Assembly: GCA_023252235.1 (NCBI GenBank)
Contig: JAHEXH010000008.1
Location: 1 to 34,777, forward strand
Direction of reading: 5' to 3'
Length of the DNA stretch: 34,777 nucleotides
Source: Nitrosotalea sp.
GTDB lineage: Archaea; Thermoproteota; Nitrososphaeria; Nitrososphaerales; Nitrosopumilaceae
How positions within the stretch are numbered: the stretch's first letter is position 1; each line of letters starts with the position of its first letter. Positions 24,130-31,755 of the stretch are shown piece by piece. Below the pieces are notes generated by a model. The model worked only from the letters and a program-made list of their open reading frames with translations, was not told where the DNA came from and made no database searches. Made by a program: the position numbers and the translations under genes.

Positions 24130-24597
24130 TCATACTCCACTGTTTGTACTTTTTAAACTATCCCTGATCTTTATCGCTACTCCTTTCTTAAATGACATTA
24201 TCATTCTTGTAGATAACACAGCCTTACCAACTGCTATTACTTTGTTATTGTGAAGAACTGCTACATCCCCACCTATCATTATGTTTTTTCCACACCAGGT
24301 TACATGCTTACAGAAGACAGAGCTGCCTTCTTGAACAAAGGCCTTTGATTCATCATCAATTTCAAGGCAGTTTTCCTTGAACTTTTTACTTTTCATGAGT
24401 ACCTGAGCAAAAAATGGAGTAATAGCAAGACCGCCATCTGTTCTTAATGTACAAAGCAAGTTATCATTTTGGTGTACATGTTTTATTCGTCCCGTATTTT
24501 TTGAATATGTTACTGTTACGTCCTTTGGAAGATATTTTGATACTCCTTGACCAAAAAGTGCATCTAAAGTATACTTGATTTTAAGGACTGAATCCAT
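24130..24597 (-). CDS. PUA-domain protein like the C-terminal half of archaeosine transglycosylase
   Basis: A 155-residue RNA-binding protein. The first half (LDALFGQGVSKYLPKDVTV, NTGRIKHV, LLCTLRTDGGLAITP) resembles the C2 domain, and the second half (about 80-150: CLEIDDESKAFVQEGSSVF, GDVAVLHNNKVIAVGKAVLS, FKKGVAIKIRD) is a PUA domain. Together they match the C-terminal region of archaeal tRNA-guanine transglycosylase (TgtA), which flips out G15 of tRNA. Some archaea encode this part separately, so this may be the stand-alone partner of a catalytic TgtA encoded elsewhere. MCT-1-like translation factors also contain PUA and are the main alternative. The ATG at 24597 gives a full domain. nac follows directly. 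Confidence 0.78.
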   Translation of the reverse strand: MDSVLKIKYTLDALFGQGVSKYLPKDVTVTYSKNTGRIKHVHQNDNLLCTLRTDGGLAITPFFAQVLMKSKKFKENCLEIDDESKAFVQEGSSVFCKHVTWCGKNIMIGGDVAVLHNNKVIAVGKAVLSTRMIMSFKKGVAIKIRDSLKSTNSGV

Positions 24598-24670
24598 ACA
24601 ATTGATGTTAATTTACCCGTGTTAATTATTTTTGCAACATGAAAGTGACCTATATAGTAATACCTAACAA

Positions 24671-24678
24671 CTATATAG
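24671..24678 (+). promoter_or_regulatory. TATA box of the AbrB-PhoU gene
   Basis: CTATATAG is centred 25-26 bases before the ATG at 24700 and only 16 before the ATG at 24691, which favours the later start. Confidence 0.5.
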
Positions 24679-24699
24679 AATAATCATCATATGTGTAAT

Positions 24700-25743
24700 A
24701 TGGGAACAAATGAGGAGATGAGAAAAATACAATTTACAGGAAAATCTTCGTACATTGTTTCACTTCCAAAACAGTGGATAATGGATATGGGCCTTAAACA
24801 GGGTGACCAGGTTGCCGTAGTAAGACAGGGAGTTTCCAATTTACAAATTGTGCCATTAAAACATCATAACAAACCTGTAGGTACAGAGGAAGCAACAATC
24901 GAAATCAAACCAGAAGATGAAGATTCCACAATAGTTAGGAAATTAATTTCACTTTATCTTCTTGGATTTACCATCATAAATGTAAAATCAAAGGTTGGAA
25001 GATTAAAGCCGTCTCAGAGAAATTCCATCAAAGATGCAGTAAAGAGCATTTTAATGGGAACTGAGATTACTGCTGATTCTATTGAGGGCATTACCATTCA
25101 AGTACTCATCAATTTATTCGAACTTTCAGTTGATGGGGCACTAAAAAGAATGTTGATAATAGCAAAATCAATGCAAAATGATGCCCTACTAGCACAGGAA
25201 GAGGCAAATTTTGATCTAGCAAAAGAAGTCATAAACAGCGATGATGAAGTTGATAGATTTAGTTTCTACATCATGAGACAACTCAAGATAGCCATACAAA
25301 ATGAACATATGTTAAATGAGATGGGAATAGAGAGTCCCTACCATTGTTTGGGGTACAGATTAATAGTGAAAAATATAGAACGTGTAGGAGATCACGCAAC
25401 AGAAATAGCAAAAGATTTACTTGAATATAAAAAACCAATCAAGAAGTCAGTACTTGAACCCATACATGAGATGAACACCTTTACTTTATCAGTATTGGAC
25501 GAGGCATGTTTATCACTATTCAAAAAGGATTCCAATCAAGCAGAACGAACGGTACAGAAAACTGCCGAAATTACAAAATATGAAAAGAAGGTTCAGGAAG
25601 GTATGAAAACATTGAAAGACACTGAAGAGATCTACAGGGTAAGAAGAATGAGTGAAAATATTCGGAGAATATCAGAATATGCAAGCGACATAGCAGAAAT
25701 TGTACTAGATGTTACGATAGAAAAAACTCTGCGAAAGCAATAA
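24700..25743 (+). CDS. AbrB-PhoU domain phosphate-uptake regulator
   Basis: A 347-residue protein joining an N-terminal SpoVT/AbrB-type DNA-binding domain ([29 protein letters not shown]) to two three-helix PhoU repeats (about 95-345; [14 protein letters not shown] is the metal-binding PhoU signature, and [13 protein letters not shown] the second). PhoU proteins restrain phosphate uptake and signalling. The attached AbrB domain suggests direct DNA binding, a common archaeal combination. No pst transporter genes lie nearby, so control would be in trans. The in-frame ATG at 24691 adds three residues; TATA spacing supports 24700. hflX follows after four bases. Confidence 0.85.
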   Translation: MGTNEEMRKIQFTGKSSYIVSLPKQWIMDMGLKQGDQVAVVRQGVSNLQIVPLKHHNKPVGTEEATIEIKPEDEDSTIVRKLISLYLLGFTIINVKSKVGRLKPSQRNSIKDAVKSILMGTEITADSIEGITIQVLINLFELSVDGALKRMLIIAKSMQNDALLAQEEANFDLAKEVINSDDEVDRFSFYIMRQLKIAIQNEHMLNEMGIESPYHCLGYRLIVKNIERVGDHATEIAKDLLEYKKPIKKSVLEPIHEMNTFTLSVLDEACLSLFKKDSNQAERTVQKTAEITKYEKKVQEGMKTLKDTEEIYRVRRMSENIRRISEYASDIAEIVLDVTIEKTLRKQ

Positions 25744-25747
25744 GATA

Positions 25748-26896
25748 GTGAAGGATGACGATAAGATATTGACAGATTCTGCAATTCTCATAACATATGA
25801 TAGAGAAGATTCACTAAAAGAAGCGCTAGGTCTTTGTGATGCTGCAGGATATAAAGTTAGCAAAATTATACAACATAGATTTCTAAATAAATCAAAGTAT
25901 GGTCTTGGAGAAGGAAAGGTGGAGGAAATCAAGGAAATGTTGAGTACCATCAAACCTGATGTCATAATCTTTGATGAAATACTCAAACCAAGTCAGAATT
26001 ATAATTTAGCCTCTACTCTTAAAATGAATATCCTAGATAGAGAAGCTCTAATTCTTCAAATCTTTGAACGAAGGGCAAAGAGTTCGGAATCAACCTTACA
26101 GGTAAAGATGGCACAATTAAGATATGAAATGTCAAGGGCCAGGGAAAAAGTCAGACTAGCAAAGATGGGAGAACAGCCAGGATTTATGGGAATAGGAAAA
26201 TTCGAAGTAGATGTCTATTTTAATGATATTAAAAATAGAATGAATGGTGTAAAAACAAAGTTAGCGAAAGCATCAACACAACGTGCACTTCATAGACAAG
26301 CAAGAGAAAGATTTGGGTTTAAGACAATCTCTCTTGCTGGATACACATCAGCGGGAAAGACTACACTTTTTAATATACTAACAGGAGAGGAAAAAGAAGA
26401 AAGTTCAAAACTTTTCACTACTCTTTCTACAACTACACGAAAGATTACTCTCAAAAATTCAGAGGTTTTAATTTCAGATACTGTTGGTTTCATAAGTAAA
26501 CTCCCATCATATATGGTAGCAGCATTCAAGTCAACTCTTGAAGAGCTCGTGTATACAGATGTTGTAATAGTTGTAATCGATATAAGCGATAATATTTTAG
26601 AGTTAAGAAAAAAATTCAGAAGTTGTATTTCTACTTTAGATGAGATTGGAGTAAGCAAAGATAAGATGATTTTTGTTCTCAACAAATCAGACTTGATTTC
26701 AAAAGAAGAAATTTCAGAGAAAGCTAATCAATTAGGCATGGATGATGTTAAAAAGTGGTTACCAATATCTTCCACAACCAGATACAACATCACTCAATTA
26801 AAGTCTCTAGTATATCAGGTAATAGAGAATATACCAATAACAGGCAGAAAAACCGAAATACCAAAACCACCAAAGATAAGAAAAATGCAGAGATGA
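25748..26896 (+). CDS. hflX: HflX GTPase (ribosome-associated)
   Basis: HflX splits or rescues stalled ribosomes using GTP. The 382-residue protein has the HflX N-terminal domain (about 1-115), including [11 protein letters not shown] and [14 protein letters not shown] helical linker follows (about 116-190), with [12 protein letters not shown]. The GTPase domain has G1 GYTSAGKTT (198-206), G3 SDTVGF, and G4 NKSD. The length and motif order are normal for archaeal HflX. The start is GTG at 25748, four bases after the PhoU-type gene. Its TGA overlaps the trm56 start as ATGA, so the two are translationally coupled. Together with Trm56 and TFE downstream this is a translation/transcription cluster. 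Confidence 0.93.
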   Translation: MKDDDKILTDSAILITYDREDSLKEALGLCDAAGYKVSKIIQHRFLNKSKYGLGEGKVEEIKEMLSTIKPDVIIFDEILKPSQNYNLASTLKMNILDREALILQIFERRAKSSESTLQVKMAQLRYEMSRAREKVRLAKMGEQPGFMGIGKFEVDVYFNDIKNRMNGVKTKLAKASTQRALHRQARERFGFKTISLAGYTSAGKTTLFNILTGEEKEESSKLFTTLSTTTRKITLKNSEVLISDTVGFISKLPSYMVAAFKSTLEELVYTDVVIVVIDISDNILELRKKFRSCISTLDEIGVSKDKMIFVLNKSDLISKEEISEKANQLGMDDVKKWLPISSTTRYNITQLKSLVYQVIENIPITGRKTEIPKPPKIRKMQR

Positions 26897-27432
26897 AAAT
26901 TGAAGTTTTACGCATTGGTACGCGCCTTGTCAGAGATGATAGAGTAACAACACATGTTACTCTAGTATCCAGAGCATTTGGTGCCTCAAAAATATACATG
27001 TACGATGCAAATCCAGAGATTAAAGAAACTATTTCTAAAGTAAATAAAATGTGGGGTAGTGATTTCAAAGTAGAAATTATTGAGAACTGGAAGGAGATTA
27101 TCAGATTAAAAAAGAAGGAATCATTCAAGATAGTTCATTTGACAATGTATGGTGAAAACATTAACACTATACAGGATGAGATAAGGAAGGAAGATAAAAT
27201 TTTGATTATTGTAGGGGCTGAAAAAGTTCCAAGGGAAGCATATGATATGTCTGATTACAATGTTGCAATTGGAAATCAGCCACATTCAGAGATTTCAGCT
27301 CTTGCAATATTACTTGACAGAATTTTGCAAGGGCAGTATCTTCAGAAAAAATATTCTGATGGAGAACGAGAGATAATACCGACAAAAAAAGGAAAAAATG
27401 TAATTACCAAAACTACAAATTTATCTGACTAA
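26893..27432 (+). CDS. trm56: tRNA (cytidine(56)-2'-O)-methyltransferase
   Basis: A SPOUT-fold enzyme that methylates the 2'-OH of C56 in the T-loop of archaeal tRNAs with SAM. The 179-residue product begins [20 protein letters not shown], the family N-terminus, followed by [13 protein letters not shown]. Near the C-terminus are the knot motifs [31 protein letters not shown], here condensed: [19 protein letters not shown] and [10 protein letters not shown] longer frame from 26755 would lie inside hflX and adds an Asn/Lys-rich leader foreign to the family, so it is rejected. The ATG overlaps the hflX stop. Confidence 0.93.
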   Translation: MKIEVLRIGTRLVRDDRVTTHVTLVSRAFGASKIYMYDANPEIKETISKVNKMWGSDFKVEIIENWKEIIRLKKKESFKIVHLTMYGENINTIQDEIRKEDKILIIVGAEKVPREAYDMSDYNVAIGNQPHSEISALAILLDRILQGQYLQKKYSDGEREIIPTKKGKNVITKTTNLSD

Positions 27433-27482
27433 ATATCAATTTTGAGTCACGTATCAGATAAAAACAGGTTTAAAACCATTGA

Positions 27483-27490
27483 TTAAATAT
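27483..27490 (+). promoter_or_regulatory. TATA-like box of tfe
   Basis: TTAAATAT is centred 27 bases before the ATG at 27514. The short palindrome GGTTTAAAACC (27467-27477) lies just upstream of it. Confidence 0.4.
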
Positions 27491-27513
27491 GGATATCAGG
27501 AAGGAAATGTACG

Positions 27514-28023
27514 ATGTCAGTTGAGCATGAAGATCCTTTTGTAAAAATTGCTGCATTAATTGGAGGAGATGAATATCTCAAGGTTGCACGTTCTTTGCTT
27601 AATACAGAGGATGCCACTGATGAGGAAATTGCAAGCTCAACTGGACTTAGAATCAACATAGTCAGGAAGGTCTTGTATGATCTTTTCGGTAAAGCTTTGA
27701 TAACAGGAATAAGAGTAAAGGACGAAAAGAAAGGTTGGTTTGTCTACAGATGGAGAGCAAGAAGAGACGAAGTAGATAATTTCATAGAGAATCAAAAGAA
27801 AAAGATTGTAGATAGATTACAACAGAGAGTAGATTATGAAAACTCTGCAGACTTTTATCATTGTGGAAATGAAGACTGTCAAAAACTAACCTTTGAAAAA
27901 GCTCTTGATCTTTCCTTCAAATGTCCAACTTGTGGAAAATTGGTAAATCTTTCAAAAAATGAAAAGCTCAAAAAAGCACTACAAAGCAAAATTGATCAGT
28001 TACGTGATGATCTAAAACATTAA
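27514..28023 (+). CDS. tfe: Transcription factor E (TFE alpha)
   Basis: The archaeal homologue of TFIIE-alpha. It binds RNA polymerase and helps open the promoter. The 169-residue protein has an extended winged helix (about 8-95, including TDEEIASSTGLRINIVRKVLYDLF, shortened, and GWFVYRWRARRDEV). A zinc ribbon uses Cys117, Cys122, Cys137 and Cys140 (YHCGNEDC, KCPTCG), and a charged C-terminal helix follows. The first ribbon pair has four residues between cysteines instead of two. An AGGAAGG stretch lies nine bases before the ATG, yet a TATA-like box at -27 also allows a leaderless message. The stop overlaps by four bases the end of convergent arfC. Confidence 0.94.
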   Translation: MSVEHEDPFVKIAALIGGDEYLKVARSLLNTEDATDEEIASSTGLRINIVRKVLYDLFGKALITGIRVKDEKKGWFVYRWRARRDEVDNFIENQKKKIVDRLQQRVDYENSADFYHCGNEDCQKLTFEKALDLSFKCPTCGKLVNLSKNEKLKKALQSKIDQLRDDLKH

Positions 28024-28664
28024 GAAACATAATGTAAAACTATTTCATTTTGTATTTTCTCAATCTTTTTTAATTTAAAGGAATTAGGTATTTCTCTAAA
28101 ACCATCACCTTCAACTAGAGAAATTGCAGTATTACCTCCTAGAACATATGGTGTAACAGTTATTGCAATCTCATCCACTAGTTTTTCCTTGAAAAAATAC
28201 CAGTTAGTTGTACCTCCACCTTCAACAATAATTCTCTTGACTCCCTTTTTTCCAAGAATTTTTAATAATTTCTTTAGATCGATTTTGTTCTTTCCACATC
28301 TTATTACTCCAACTCCCTTTGCAACAAATCTCTCAACTTTTCTTGGAGCATTTTCTGACACTACAAGTATTGTAGGAATTTGTTTTGCAGTTCTGATCAC
28401 TTTAGATTTAGAAGATAAACTTCCCTTTGAGTCAAGAATGACACGAATTGGGTTTTTCCCTTTCACATATCTAACAGTAAGCAGAGGATTGTCAACATTT
28501 ATCGTATTTTTTCCAACAAGTATTGCATCAACTGTCTTTCTAAGTTTATGAACTCTTACCAAATCTTTTTTGGATGAAAGATTAGATCTACCAGTACGAG
28601 TAGCTAATTTTCCATCTATACTCATGGCAGCACTAAGTATTACGTAAGGTCTAGATTTTACCAT
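28020..28664 (-). CDS. arfC: 2,5-diamino-6-ribosylaminopyrimidinone 5'-phosphate reductase
   Basis: Reduces the ribosyl side chain to ribityl with NAD(P)H in archaeal and fungal riboflavin synthesis. In that route reduction precedes deamination. The 214-residue protein is a stand-alone RibD C-terminal-type reductase: SAAMSIDGKLATRTG with SNLSS, ILVGKNTINVDNPLLTVR, NPIRVILDS, and IIVEGGGTTNWYFFKEKLVDEI (shortened), all matching the family. There is no deaminase domain, so deamination needs another enzyme. The ATG at 28664 overlaps the end of the amidohydrolase gene by 14 bases. It is the last gene of the riboflavin operon. Confidence 0.92.
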   Translation of the reverse strand: MVKSRPYVILSAAMSIDGKLATRTGRSNLSSKKDLVRVHKLRKTVDAILVGKNTINVDNPLLTVRYVKGKNPIRVILDSKGSLSSKSKVIRTAKQIPTILVVSENAPRKVERFVAKGVGVIRCGKNKIDLKKLLKILGKKGVKRIIVEGGGTTNWYFFKEKLVDEIAITVTPYVLGGNTAISLVEGDGFREIPNSFKLKKIEKIQNEIVLHYVS

Positions 28665-29841
28665 GAACTAGTTTCCCTTCATACATTACTGCTTTTATCG
28701 TATTTTCGGAAGCACGTTGAACGATTGAGGCATGAGGATTATGCATCGGTTCTAAATCGATGGAATGTTTTTCAAGGAATATGCAGTCTGCTATTTTGTT
28801 ATTTTGAATAACTCCAACTTTATCGCCCAAAAGATTTGAAGCGTTTGTAGTAGCCATCTGAAGTATATTTTTTGGCATTAATCTTTTTTTCTTCATACCC
28901 ATTGAGACTTTCCAGAGATAATCCATTTCCCTGAACATATCAGGTGAGTTTATCATAACATTATCAGTACCAATTGCTACATTACAACCAGCATCAAGCA
29001 TTAGATTGACATCAGGAATACCTTCTGCAAGCGAACCATTTGCTCTTGGACATATGACAATGTTTACTTTGTTTTTAGTTGCCATTACAAGATCTTTTTT
29101 TGAGGCATAAGTCATGTGAACTAAAAAATTCGGTTTTGAAAGCAGGGCTCTTTGAGTCTCAGTTTTTCCATACATCTTTTGAGATATTTTGTTACTTTCT
29201 TCAGTCTCGGCTGAATGTATAGCACGAATCTTTTTTGTTGTTGCAAAATATCTTAATACAGAATTACTAAACTCATTTGGACCACTAATTCCAAGCCCAT
29301 TACAATTAGTTAGAATATTTTTTAGATCCAGTTTACCTGATTCTGGAATAGGAATATTGTTCTTGATAGATTTTGAGTCTTGATAGTATTCAATTCGTCC
29401 CAAGATGATAGGTCTTATTGGAATATTGGATGTAGTATTTTTTAATAGGTTAATTCCTTCAATGCCACCCTCTCGAAAATCAATGAACGATGTGATACCT
29501 TTTCTAATCATTGAAATACATGAATTTTTAATAAAACTAGCAAGATGTAATTTATCAGAATTTTTAAGAATTTTTTGTTTGAATCCGCTAACTGGATGTA
29601 TCTTTTCTTCAACATCAGAGTCAATACCTACATCTTTTGCTATAGAATCACCAATATGGGTATGTGAGTTAATTAGTCCAGGCATCATTAGTAGACCTTC
29701 ACAGTCAAGTATTGATTCATCGTCATGTGGCGAGAGTTTTGTCCCTATCTGTTCAATATATTTTCCAGAAATTCGCACATTGGTATTTTGAATATAATCT
29801 AGTTCTTTACCATAAAGAAGACTGATATTTTTTATCAGCAT
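28651..29841 (-). CDS. Amidohydrolase-superfamily deaminase-like enzyme inside the riboflavin operon
   Basis: A 396-residue metal-dependent hydrolase of the ATZ/TRZ, guanine and SAH deaminase branch. The N-terminal and C-terminal strands form the beta-sandwich (ISGKYIEQIG, KAVMYEGKLV). The barrel holds every expected residue: PGLINSHTH with His60 and His62, His209 with Glu212 in HSAE (the HxxE acid of deaminases), His242 in VHMTYAS, and Asp293 in GTDN. It should therefore be active. It overlaps arfA by seven bases and arfC by 14. Archaeal riboflavin synthesis needs a deformylase (ArfB, usually creatininase-like) and a pyrimidine deaminase that has not been assigned, to my knowledge. This gene is placed to supply one of them, and its motifs favour deamination. 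A purine-salvage role is the alternative. Confidence 0.85.
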   Translation of the reverse strand: MLIKNISLLYGKELDYIQNTNVRISGKYIEQIGTKLSPHDDESILDCEGLLMMPGLINSHTHIGDSIAKDVGIDSDVEEKIHPVSGFKQKILKNSDKLHLASFIKNSCISMIRKGITSFIDFREGGIEGINLLKNTTSNIPIRPIILGRIEYYQDSKSIKNNIPIPESGKLDLKNILTNCNGLGISGPNEFSNSVLRYFATTKKIRAIHSAETEESNKISQKMYGKTETQRALLSKPNFLVHMTYASKKDLVMATKNKVNIVICPRANGSLAEGIPDVNLMLDAGCNVAIGTDNVMINSPDMFREMDYLWKVSMGMKKKRLMPKNILQMATTNASNLLGDKVGVIQNNKIADCIFLEKHSIDLEPMHNPHASIVQRASENTIKAVMYEGKLVHGKI

Positions 29842-30587
29842 GTTATCTCAAGAATTCGTGTATCTTTTTTGCCCGAATCTCTAAGTTCACGGATCTTATC
29901 TAACGATTGAGTAGCTAACTTGGCTGCATCTCTTCCGGTCTTTGCTGTTCCGATTCCACAGTTAAAAGAAATATCATATTTTTGTTTTACAATTTCAAGA
30001 AATTTTGTTATTTCTTCCTTATTGACATCTGAACTCATTATCATAAAATTATCTCCTCCCATAAAAAATGCAAGTGAATTTCTTTGCAGAAAGAATTCGG
30101 ACATTTCTGAATATAATTTGATAATAAGCAATGATACTTCATAAGGTGATTTTTTTGCAGAGACTGAAGTAGAACCATCCACATCCATGTGTATAATCTG
30201 AACTAAATCTTCATCTTTTCTTAGTGGCAATCCAAAAATATTATGATCCTTGCTTAACACTGTATTAGAACGTCGCGCCTTGTCAGCATTTGAACTTGCT
30301 TCAAATGGAGTGTTACCTTGTCCTATAGACATAGACAAGCCCAATTCAAAGGACTTTACTAGTTGCTTTTGAATTTCTATATGATCATAAATTGAAAGAC
30401 CATTAGTTATTACAAAGATTTCATCAAATCGGTTAGGAAATGCAATACAACTTCTTTCTGAAAACAAATTTTGTATCTCTTTGTACAATGATGCTTGAAG
30501 CATCTGAAGTCTATGTTCTCGATCACTGCCCAAGGTTAGAGTCCATGGTCCATATCCAGTGATCTTAATTATGGTTAGTTGAATCAT
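29835..30587 (-). CDS. arfA: GTP cyclohydrolase III
   Basis: The first enzyme of archaeal riboflavin synthesis. It opens GTP to the formylated 2-amino-5-formylamino-6-ribosylaminopyrimidinone phosphate and releases pyrophosphate. The 250 residues from the ATG at 30587 hold two related nucleotide-cyclase-like halves. The first contains IIKITGYGPWTLTLG, LQASLYKEIQNLF and RFDEIFVITNG. The second contains QIIHMDVDGST, FFMGGDNFMIM, the metal-binding GGDN motif, and CGIGTAKTGRDAAKLA. A TTG at 30593 would add two residues; the ATG gives the family start MIQLTII. It overlaps the ribH end by 23 bases. The product still carries a formyl group, so a deformylase is needed next. Confidence 0.93.
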   Translation of the reverse strand: MIQLTIIKITGYGPWTLTLGSDREHRLQMLQASLYKEIQNLFSERSCIAFPNRFDEIFVITNGLSIYDHIEIQKQLVKSFELGLSMSIGQGNTPFEASSNADKARRSNTVLSKDHNIFGLPLRKDEDLVQIIHMDVDGSTSVSAKKSPYEVSLLIIKLYSEMSEFFLQRNSLAFFMGGDNFMIMSSDVNKEEITKFLEIVKQKYDISFNCGIGTAKTGRDAAKLATQSLDKIRELRDSGKKDTRILEITC

Positions 30588-30999
30588 TTTCAATTTTCTC
30601 TAGCTCTTCAGATAATTTCTTTGCGGCCTCTACAGCTCTCTCAGCAACTGGTCGTATTCGCTGATGTGCCTGTCTATCACTCATTCCAGGTCCTGTTATT
30701 CCTAATGTTACTGGTTTTTGATATTTTATTGAAAGTTCTGCTAATGCTTTTGCAGTAACGGATGAAATGAGTTCATCATGTTTGGTTTGTCCTTTGATTA
30801 CTGCACCTAGAGTTATTACAGCATCAACATCTTTTTTTTGTAATAATTTGTCAATTAAAAGAGGCATGTCAAACACACCTGGTACTTTACAGGTGTACTT
30901 TACATTAATCTTCAATACTTTTGCCTTTTCGGTAGCTAGTTCCATCATTTTTAATGTCACTTCACTATTAAATTCAGCAACAACAATCGCAATATTCAA
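30565..30999 (-). CDS. ribH: 6,7-dimethyl-8-ribityllumazine synthase
   Basis: Condenses 5-amino-6-ribitylaminouracil with 3,4-dihydroxybutanone 4-phosphate. The 144 residues show the family order: IAIVVAEFN at the start, VPGVFDMPL for substrate binding, GAVIKGQTKHDELI with the conserved His74, and the C-terminal helix QRIRPVAERAVEAA. KHDE in place of the bacterial HFEY-like sequence is usual in archaeal RibH. The ATG at 30999 is two bases after the ribB stop, so the genes are tightly coupled. The 3' end overlaps arfA. Confidence 0.94.
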   Translation of the reverse strand: MNIAIVVAEFNSEVTLKMMELATEKAKVLKINVKYTCKVPGVFDMPLLIDKLLQKKDVDAVITLGAVIKGQTKHDELISSVTAKALAELSIKYQKPVTLGITGPGMSDRQAHQRIRPVAERAVEAAKKLSEELEKIENDSTNHN

Positions 31000-31001
31000 A
31001 A

Positions 31002-31682
31002 CTAATGCTCCTTGGTAAATTTAACAAGATTAGTTCCATCAAAATATGGTATAGCACAATCCTTAGCATATTGTTTAGCTTTTTCTGTTGATAATGCAGT
31101 ATACGTTTTGGAATCTAACATTTCACAGATTGCTGTAACTGGTGTGAGTCCTGCAAGTTTCATTAAATAAATTGACATCTCAGTATGTCCAAGTCTATTT
31201 GATAATAACCCTTCTGAAGCAATAAGCATAGGAACGTGACCAGGCGTCTTGAAGGTAGAATTGAAAACTTCTTTCTTTTCATTATTTTCACTGTTGTATA
31301 ATCGTGCCATTTCAGAAATTGTTAACGCTCTATCTTTATCAGTTATTCCAGTGAATGTATTTTTATGATTAATTGAAATTGAAAAAGAAGGCCTATCTCC
31401 ATATGGGGCAGTACCTATAATCATCTTCTTTGAATCAGAATCAAATTTTTGAGAGCTAAAAAGAATTTCATGCATATAGTCAAGACCCAAACTAGTTGCA
31501 AATTCATGATTTACTGACATGCAAATTAGCCCTCCGGCATCATTACGCATACGTGCTATATGCTCCGGAGTTACAAATTCTGCTGCAATTACCATATCTA
31601 CTTCATTTTCTCGTTTGCCTCCATCATGAAGTAAAATAAAATCACCTCGTCTAAGTGATGAAATAGCTTCTTCTAAAGACAT
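31002..31682 (-). CDS. ribB: 3,4-dihydroxy-2-butanone 4-phosphate synthase
   Basis: Makes the four-carbon unit of riboflavin from ribulose 5-phosphate. The 226-residue single-domain protein has the acidic loop DGGKRENEVDMVIAAE, MRNDAGGLICMSV, then TPGHVPMLIAS and LGHTEMSIYLMKLAG with the catalytic His/Glu. It is not fused to a GTP cyclohydrolase II domain, as expected where ArfA is used. It is the first gene of the operon ribB-ribH-arfA-amidohydrolase-arfC. The ATG at 31682 has a TATA-like box 28 bases upstream and a cluster of TGGTA half-sites further up. Confidence 0.94.
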   Translation of the reverse strand: MSLEEAISSLRRGDFILLHDGGKRENEVDMVIAAEFVTPEHIARMRNDAGGLICMSVNHEFATSLGLDYMHEILFSSQKFDSDSKKMIIGTAPYGDRPSFSISINHKNTFTGITDKDRALTISEMARLYNSENNEKKEVFNSTFKTPGHVPMLIASEGLLSNRLGHTEMSIYLMKLAGLTPVTAICEMLDSKTYTALSTEKAKQYAKDCAIPYFDGTNLVKFTKEH

Positions 31683-31706
31683 TATATGATCAGCTTTTCA
31701 TTATTG

Positions 31707-31714
31707 TTATAAAT
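31707..31714 (-). promoter_or_regulatory. TATA-like box of the ribB operon
   Basis: The minus strand reads ATTTATAA, centred 28 bases before the ribB ATG at 31682. Confidence 0.45.
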
Positions 31715-31727
31715 CTTACTAGAAAAT

Positions 31728-31750
31728 TGGTAACTACCAAAATAATGGTA
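31728..31750. promoter_or_regulatory. Three alternating TGGTA/TACCA half-sites upstream of ribB (operator candidate)
   Basis: TGGTA at 31728-31732, TACCA at 31735-31739 and TGGTA at 31746-31750 form two overlapping inverted repeats with spacers of two and six bases. They lie 14-43 bases upstream of the TATA-like box, in the 73-base gap between ribE and ribB. The place suits a regulator of the riboflavin operon. Some archaea use RbkR for this; no regulator gene is in the window. Confidence 0.4.
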
Positions 31751-31755
31751 ATTGA

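Noticed and set aside
26755-26892. 46-residue N-terminal extension of Trm56
   Set aside because: It lies in another frame of hflX, has Asn/Lys-rich composition and is absent from the family; the ATGA overlap gives the true start.
27489-27524. An 11-codon upstream ORF ahead of tfe
   Set aside because: The TATA-like box ends inside its ATG, so a transcript starting about 27 bases later would not contain it.
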